NCBI GenBank assembly: GCA_023653245.1
Contig: JAMNXK010000053.1
Span: forward strand, 1 to 9,190
Length of the DNA: 9,190 nucleotides
DNA from: Tagaea sp.
GTDB taxonomy: Bacteria > Pseudomonadota > Alphaproteobacteria > CACIAM-22H2
Direction of reading: 5' to 3'
Of the stretch, positions 5,840 to 9,190 are shown one piece after another. Each line of letters opens with the position of its first letter. Position 1 is the first letter of the stretch. Both the position numbers and the translations under genes were made by a program. Under the pieces are notes generated by a model. It did no database searches, was not told the DNA's origin, and worked only from the letters and a program-made list of their open reading frames with translations.

Positions 5840-6941
5840 GTCCGAGAAAACCCGCAAGACGCGTTCGCTCTTCGGCGAGCGCCGCGTCGAACGCCGCGTC
5901 GCGCGGCGCCTGTCCGGCCACGTAGCCCGGCCTTACGTCCAGTCGCCCCTCGCGCAGCGTCGCGTTCGCCCAGCCGATCGCCTGGCCGCGCCACAGCATC
6001 GGCAGCGCGTAATAGCCGCGCACGCGCTTGGGGGCGGGCGTATAGGCCTCGAAGCGATAGGCCCAGCCCCAAAAGCGCGCGAAACGATCGCGGTCCCAAA
6101 CGACGGGATCGAAGGGGGCCAGCAGACGCAAATTCTCGTCGAGCACGTCGTCGCGCGCGAAGCGGCGCGCGCCGGGGTTCTCGCCATCCGGCCAGTACCA
6201 AACGCAGCCTTCGATCGCGGCATGGGGCAGACGCGCTTTGGCGCGCGCCAGTGCGGCGCCACGCCGATCGCGCCATTGGGGCACGGCCGCCGAGCCCACC
6301 CACAAGACGAAGCGGCTGAGCGTCGCCGCGGGCAGCGGGGCGTATTTGGCGACCGCCACGTCGATCAGCGCGTCGAACGCGGCGTCCGGATCGGCGGACG
6401 CTTCGCGCGCGTGAGCGTGGAGCGGCGCGTACATACGCGTACCGCCTTCGCGCCGCGCCACGCGCAGCAATCCGCGATAATGCATCTCGTCGAGCAGCTG
6501 CGTGCTCGCCCGGCTTTTGCCGCCGAACCAGTTGCGGGTCGAGCCGTGCTCGAAGGCGGCATCGACCTCGCGCGGATGGACCACGCCGCGCGCGGCGACG
6601 AATTCGAGGATCGCTTCGGCCTGCGCCCGGCGGGTTCGCGGCCATTCCTTGCGCGCCGCGCGCGGATGCATCAGCGCGTGTGTGGCGCGCGGCACGAAGC
6701 CGTAATTGACGAAGAAATCCTCCTCGATCGCCAAGCGCGGGTAGCGCCGCTCCAGATCGCCCGCGCGATAATCGACGACGCGATGGCGCAGCGTCAGGTC
6801 CTGGGCGCGCGCGGGCGCGCGGATCGGATCGGCCTGGACGAAACCCAGCTTGGCGATGGCGCGCGGCAGGGTCGTGGGCGCGAACAGGCTGCGCGCGATC
6901 GCGTAGCGGCGCAGATGGCCGAGAGTGAGGGCGGCGCTCAC
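5820..6941 (-). CDS. ycaQ: YcaQ-family (AlkX/HTH_42) DNA glycosylase, winged-helix protein
   Basis: The family excises alkylated bases; E. coli YcaQ (AlkX) unhooks DNA interstrand crosslinks. The deduced protein is 373 residues and starts with SAALTLGHLRRYAIARSLF, where family members begin. The catalytic-type motif is VQADPI, giving Q36-x-D38, the QxD form of the YcaQ branch rather than the QxQ form of AlkZ. Winged-helix segments include WFGGKSRASTQLLDEMHYRG and LRVARREGGTRMY, and the C-terminal barrel carries FDPVVWDRDRFARFWGWAYR and GYYALPMLW. The GTG at 6941-6939 overlaps the DUF3429-like stop as GTGA; no Shine-Dalgarno is visible, so coupling is likely. The frame stays open upstream to 7295, but that part lies over the membrane-protein gene, is Arg/Gly-rich and is not family-like. 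E. coli YcaQ is somewhat longer. Confidence 0.88.
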   Translation of the reverse strand: MSAALTLGHLRRYAIARSLFAPTTLPRAIAKLGFVQADPIRAPARAQDLTLRHRVVDYRAGDLERRYPRLAIEEDFFVNYGFVPRATHALMHPRAARKEWPRTRRAQAEAILEFVAARGVVHPREVDAAFEHGSTRNWFGGKSRASTQLLDEMHYRGLLRVARREGGTRMYAPLHAHAREASADPDAAFDALIDVAVAKYAPLPAATLSRFVLWVGSAAVPQWRDRRGAALARAKARLPHAAIEGCVWYWPDGENPGARRFARDDVLDENLRLLAPFDPVVWDRDRFARFWGWAYRFEAYTPAPKRVRGYYALPMLWRGQAIGWANATLREGRLDVRPGYVAGQAPRDAAFDAALAEERTRLAGFLGLTAAAP

Positions 6942-7375
6942 GTCGCGACGGCGAGGGCGCACAGCCCGAGGGCCAGCACGACCAAGGCCGAAAGATGCTT
7001 GCGCAAATCGAGATACCAAAGGGGAAACCGCCCCTCGCGCGCCGCGCGCGCATCGACCACGAAGGCCGCCCAGAATCCGACGATCAACAAGATCAGGCCC
7101 GGCAACGCGTCCAGCCATGCGGCCGCCAGCCAGCCCAGCAAAGCGGGCACCACCGACCAGCCCAAGGCCGCGTCGGTCGCGGGCCCGGCCAGCGCGCGCC
7201 CCCAATGCACCGCCCCGACGAACGACAGGATCGTCGCGGCGTAGATCGTCGTCACGGCGAGCGCGCCGTCGCGCAGCTCGGCGCCGCCGAACCACAAGGC
7301 GGCGGCCCCGGCATAGAACGGCACCAGCCCGCCGAAGCCGAGCAGCTTGGCGTGTTTCGGCGAAGATGACGACAT
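6938..7375 (-). CDS. DUF3429-like small integral membrane protein
   Basis: A 145-residue protein with about five hydrophobic segments (roughly residues 11-30, 40-58, 71-87, 88-107 and 125-143). The pattern LLGFGGLVPFYAGA near the start and YAATILSFVGAVHWGRAL (45-62) matches what I know of DUF3429, with the conserved YxAxILSFxGxxxWG core. A positively charged loop (DARAAREGR) precedes LWYLDLRKHLSALV. The function of this family is unknown. ATG at 7375-7373; a weak AAGGA lies about 10 nt upstream. It shares a GTGA overlap with ycaQ downstream, so both are probably on one transcript, and it diverges from the dehydrogenase gene at 7440. Confidence 0.8.
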   Translation of the reverse strand: MSSSSPKHAKLLGFGGLVPFYAGAAALWFGGAELRDGALAVTTIYAATILSFVGAVHWGRALAGPATDAALGWSVVPALLGWLAAAWLDALPGLILLIVGFWAAFVVDARAAREGRFPLWYLDLRKHLSALVVLALGLCALAVAT

Positions 7376-7439
7376 GGCGCGCGGGTCCTTGTTAGAGTGC
7401 GGCGAGCAACATCTTCCGGGCGCGGAAAGGAATCAAGTC
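7376..7439. promoter_or_regulatory. Divergent intergenic region between the DUF3429-like gene and the dehydrogenase
   Basis: Only 64 bp separate the two starts. Rightward, a -10-like TAGAGT (7393-7398) with ACGACA (7369-7374, 4 of 6, 18-bp spacer) is a weak promoter candidate. AAGGA at 7427-7431 sits 8 nt before ATG 7440 and is a good ribosome site. Leftward, TCCTT at 7386-7390 is AAGGA for the minus-strand gene. The promoters of the two genes must overlap. Confidence 0.3.
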
Positions 7440-8201
7440 ATGGACGTCAAAGGGCAAGCGGCGATCGTCACGGGCGGCGGATCGGGGCTCGGAGCGGGCA
7501 CCGCCAAAGCGCTGGCGCAAGCGGGCGCCAAGGTCGCCGTTCTCGATTTGAATATGGACGCGGCGCGCGCGGTCGCGGCGGAAATCGGCGGGCTGGCGCT
7601 GGCCTGCGACGTGAGCTCGGCCGACAGCGCCGAGAAGGCCGTCGCGGCGGCCACGCAAGCGCATGGCGCGGCGCGCGTGCTGGTGAATTGCGCGGGCATC
7701 GCACCCGCCGCGCGCATCGTCGGCAAAGACGGACCGATGGCGCTCGACGCCTTCCGCAAAGTGATCGAAGCCAATCTCATCGGCACGTTCAATCTCACGC
7801 GGCTGGCCGCCGCGGGCATGCAGACCCTCGCCCCCGATGCGGGCGGCGAGCGCGGGCTGATCGTGATGACCGCCTCGGTCGCCGCGTTCGAAGGCCAGAT
7901 CGGCCAAGCGGCCTATGCGGCGTCCAAGGGCGGCGTCGCGGCACTCGTGCTACCCGCCGCGCGCGAATTCGCCAAGACCGGCATCCGCGTGATGGGCGTG
8001 GCACCCGGCCTGTTCGGCACGCCCATGCTGCTGGGCATGCCGCAAGCCGTGCAAGATAGCCTCGCCGCGCAAGTGCCCTTCCCCTCGCGCTTCGGCACGC
8101 CGGCCGAGTACGCGGCGTTGGTCATGCACATGCTCGCCAATCCGATGCTCAACGGCGAGGTGATCCGCCTGGACGGCGCCATCCGCATGGGCCCCAAATA
8201 A
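7440..8201 (+). CDS. Type II 3-hydroxyacyl-CoA dehydrogenase (HSD17B10-like SDR)
   Basis: A short-chain dehydrogenase/reductase of 253 residues, NAD-dependent, probably oxidising (S)-3-hydroxyacyl-CoA intermediates such as 2-methyl-3-hydroxybutyryl-CoA in isoleucine or fatty acid breakdown. Visible features are the cofactor loop TGGGSGLG (11-18), D36 after the second strand (NAD preference), NCAGIA (83-88), N112, and the catalytic S146, Y159 and K163. Segments TASVAAFEGQIGQAAY (144-159), APGLFGTP, VPFPSR and the C-terminal NGEVIRLDGAIRM are nearly identical to those of human HSD17B10 as I remember it, which separates it from generic SDRs. The ATG at 7440 has AAGGA at 7427-7431; an in-frame extension to 7347 has no family similarity. 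The stop overlaps the next start as TAATG. Confidence 0.93.
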   Translation: MDVKGQAAIVTGGGSGLGAGTAKALAQAGAKVAVLDLNMDAARAVAAEIGGLALACDVSSADSAEKAVAAATQAHGAARVLVNCAGIAPAARIVGKDGPMALDAFRKVIEANLIGTFNLTRLAAAGMQTLAPDAGGERGLIVMTASVAAFEGQIGQAAYAASKGGVAALVLPAAREFAKTGIRVMGVAPGLFGTPMLLGMPQAVQDSLAAQVPFPSRFGTPAEYAALVMHMLANPMLNGEVIRLDGAIRMGPK

Positions 8202-8794
8202 TGCCGCTGCAGAACCGGGTCACGCCGTTCTCGACCATCGAGGCCGATCCCGCGCGCGGGATGTTCATGGGCAATCGCGGCTGCCTGCACGGCGACCACA
8301 AGAATCTCGAGGTCGAGCAGACGCGCGAAAAGCGCTGGCTGATTTGCCAGACGGTCTTCAAGGGCCGCAAGCGGCGGATCATGCATCCGGGCGCCTATAC
8401 CGAGCTGTTCTTCCTCGACGAAGCCACGGCCCTGGCCGCAGGCCATCGCCCGTGCGCCGAATGCCGGCGGCAGAATTACGATCTGTTCTTGCGGCTGTTC
8501 CCGGGCAAGCGTGCCAACGCCGAAGCGCTCGACCGCGTGCTCGCCGCGCAGCGCTTGCGGCCCTATCCCGAGGATTTCGCCGCCTTGCCCGACGGCGCGA
8601 TGTTCGAGCGCGAGGGTGCGGCCTTCCTCAAATGGCGCGGCCAGGCGTTCGCCTGGTCGCATGCGGGCTATCGGCCGGCGCCGATCCCCGAAGCCGCGGT
8701 CGAAATCCTGACGCCCGAAGGCACGGTCGAGGCGATCGCCAAGGGCTACAAGCCCGCAGTGCACCCGAGCGTCAGCGCGAAACCGAATCGATGA
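8201..8794 (+). CDS. Conserved protein with Ada-like cysteine (putative zinc) motif
   Basis: A 197-residue soluble protein without signal or membrane segment. I recognise it as a widespread, generally unnamed alphaproteobacterial family: GNRGCLH (24-30), WLIC (46-49), FKGRKRRIM (53-61), [20 protein letters not shown] (66-85) and AECRR (86-90). The ending [19 protein letters not shown] resembles the A-x-AGxRPCxxC end of the Ada N-terminal metal domain, where the CxxC cysteines bind zinc and a partner cysteine accepts methyl groups. Candidate ligands are C85, C88, C49 and C28 or H30. No alkyltransferase domain (PCHR) or AraC helix-turn-helix is present. The C-terminus (GYKPAVHPS) matches the family as I remember it. 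Its ATG overlaps the dehydrogenase stop by one base, implying co-translation. It overlaps the convergent dehydratase gene by 23 bp. Function unknown. Confidence 0.75.
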   Translation: MPLQNRVTPFSTIEADPARGMFMGNRGCLHGDHKNLEVEQTREKRWLICQTVFKGRKRRIMHPGAYTELFFLDEATALAAGHRPCAECRRQNYDLFLRLFPGKRANAEALDRVLAAQRLRPYPEDFAALPDGAMFEREGAAFLKWRGQAFAWSHAGYRPAPIPEAAVEILTPEGTVEAIAKGYKPAVHPSVSAKPNR

Positions 8795-9059
8795 AACGCG
8801 CGAGCGCGATGTCGCGCATCGTCAGGCCGCCGGCATCGTGGGTCGAGAGCACGATATCGACCTTGTTGTAGACGTTGAACCATTCGGGATGGTGGTCCAT
8901 CTTTTCGGCCTTCAGCGCGACGCGCGCCATGAAGGCGAAGGCCGCGTTGAAATCCGCGAATTTGAAGGATTTGGCGATGGCGTCGCGACCGGGCAATTCG
9001 GCCCAGCCGGCGAGGTCGGCGAGCGCGGTCGCGCGCGCGGGTCCGGCGAGTTTTTCCAT
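8772..9059 (-). CDS. phhB: Pterin-4a-carbinolamine dehydratase
   Basis: Catalyses dehydration of 4a-hydroxytetrahydropterin, recycling the cofactor of aromatic amino acid hydroxylases; in many bacteria it is kept without an obvious hydroxylase. The deduced 95 residues match the usual size. The family signature is intact: E52-K-M-D-H56-H57-P-E-W, then NVYNKV, then H74 in [10 protein letters not shown] and D82-type acid after it. H56, H57 and H74 are the expected active-site histidines. The start ATG at 9059-9057 gives [10 protein letters not shown], as in homologues; the open frame extends to 9134 but runs across the start of the divergent gene. Shine-Dalgarno is weak (GGCGG). Neighbours give no pathway clue. 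Confidence 0.92.
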   Translation of the reverse strand: MEKLAGPARATALADLAGWAELPGRDAIAKSFKFADFNAAFAFMARVALKAEKMDHHPEWFNVYNKVDIVLSTHDAGGLTMRDIALARFIDSVSR

Positions 9060-9113
9060 ACCGCCAATTTCGGTGCTGTTGGCGCGAAGTTCAAGGCGCG
9101 ATAGCCTCGCGCC
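9060..9113 (+). promoter_or_regulatory. Divergent spacer with a candidate promoter for the right-edge gene
   Basis: TTGGCG (9079-9084, 4 of 6) and TAGCCT (9102-9107) are spaced exactly 17 bp. The expected transcription start, about 7 nt after the -10, falls on the A of ATG 9114. With no Shine-Dalgarno sequence in front of that ATG, the gene may be transcribed leaderless. Confidence 0.27.
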
Positions 9114-9190
9114 ATGGAAGAGCCGCCCCGCCACGCCCCCGATCTGGCCGAAATCGAACGTCTGGCCGAACGCGCGCGCGCCGCGCTGCC
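9114..9190 (+). CDS. Start of a protein-coding gene, possibly a small metallopeptidase-family protein (partial)
   Basis: Twenty-five complete codons are visible: [20 protein letters not shown], then ARAAL and the beginning of a Pro codon. A short acidic/proline start followed by a helix [16 protein letters not shown] resembles the N-terminus of the zincin-like metallopeptidase family (COG3824/DUF1025-type), which often continues with a P-x-x-F/L segment. The HExxH motif that would prove this lies outside the window. The start is supported by the candidate promoter and by the divergent arrangement only. Confidence 0.4.
   Translation, partial: MEEPPRHAPDLAEIERLAERARAAL

Noticed and set aside
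6222..7244. A 340-codon plus-strand open frame opposite ycaQ
   Set aside because: The minus strand carries a clear YcaQ-family protein with its QxD motif; the plus frame is Arg/Ala/Gln-rich without motifs.

Overview
The window is GC-rich, gene-dense DNA with very short spacers, many stop/start overlaps and alphaproteobacterial-looking proteins. A Rhodospirillales-like alphaproteobacterium is the best guess, from composition and remembered family resemblance only. I see no rRNA, tRNA, CRISPR array, insertion sequence or prophage gene.

Layout, left to right. (1) 1-669, minus: most of phnC, the ATPase of a phosphonate/phosphate-ester ABC importer, running off the left edge. (2) 670-856: a divergent regulatory region with a HutC/PhnF-like palindrome, a Pho-box-like repeat next to phnC, and a weak promoter and small hairpin before the next operon. 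(3) 857-2200, plus: scoA-scoB, the two subunits of a 3-oxoacid CoA-transferase for ketone-body/acetoacetate use. (4) 2276-3018, plus: an AbiEii/MNT-like nucleotidyltransferase overlapping a 60-residue charged protein. Its sampled base composition is lower in GC than the transporter genes, and it looks like an accessory two-gene cassette. (5) 3115-5839, plus: three consecutive EamA/DMT-family transporters, each start overlapping the previous stop as ATGA. (6) 7375-5820, minus: a DUF3429-like small membrane protein followed, through a GTGA overlap, by a YcaQ (AlkX)-type DNA glycosylase. (7) 7440-8794, plus: a type II 3-hydroxyacyl-CoA dehydrogenase (HSD10-like SDR), then, through TAATG, a conserved protein with an Ada-like cysteine motif. 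(8) 9059-8772, minus: pterin-4a-carbinolamine dehydratase. (9) 9114 to the right edge, plus: the first 25 codons of another gene, possibly a small metallopeptidase.

Most genes are housekeeping metabolism: ketoacid activation, 3-hydroxyacyl-CoA oxidation, pterin recycling, phosphonate uptake and DNA crosslink repair. The parts least explained by known biology are the nucleotidyltransferase/small-protein pair, the triple transporter operon and the Ada-like cysteine protein. None can be shown to be a new system from sequence alone, but each gives a specific test.
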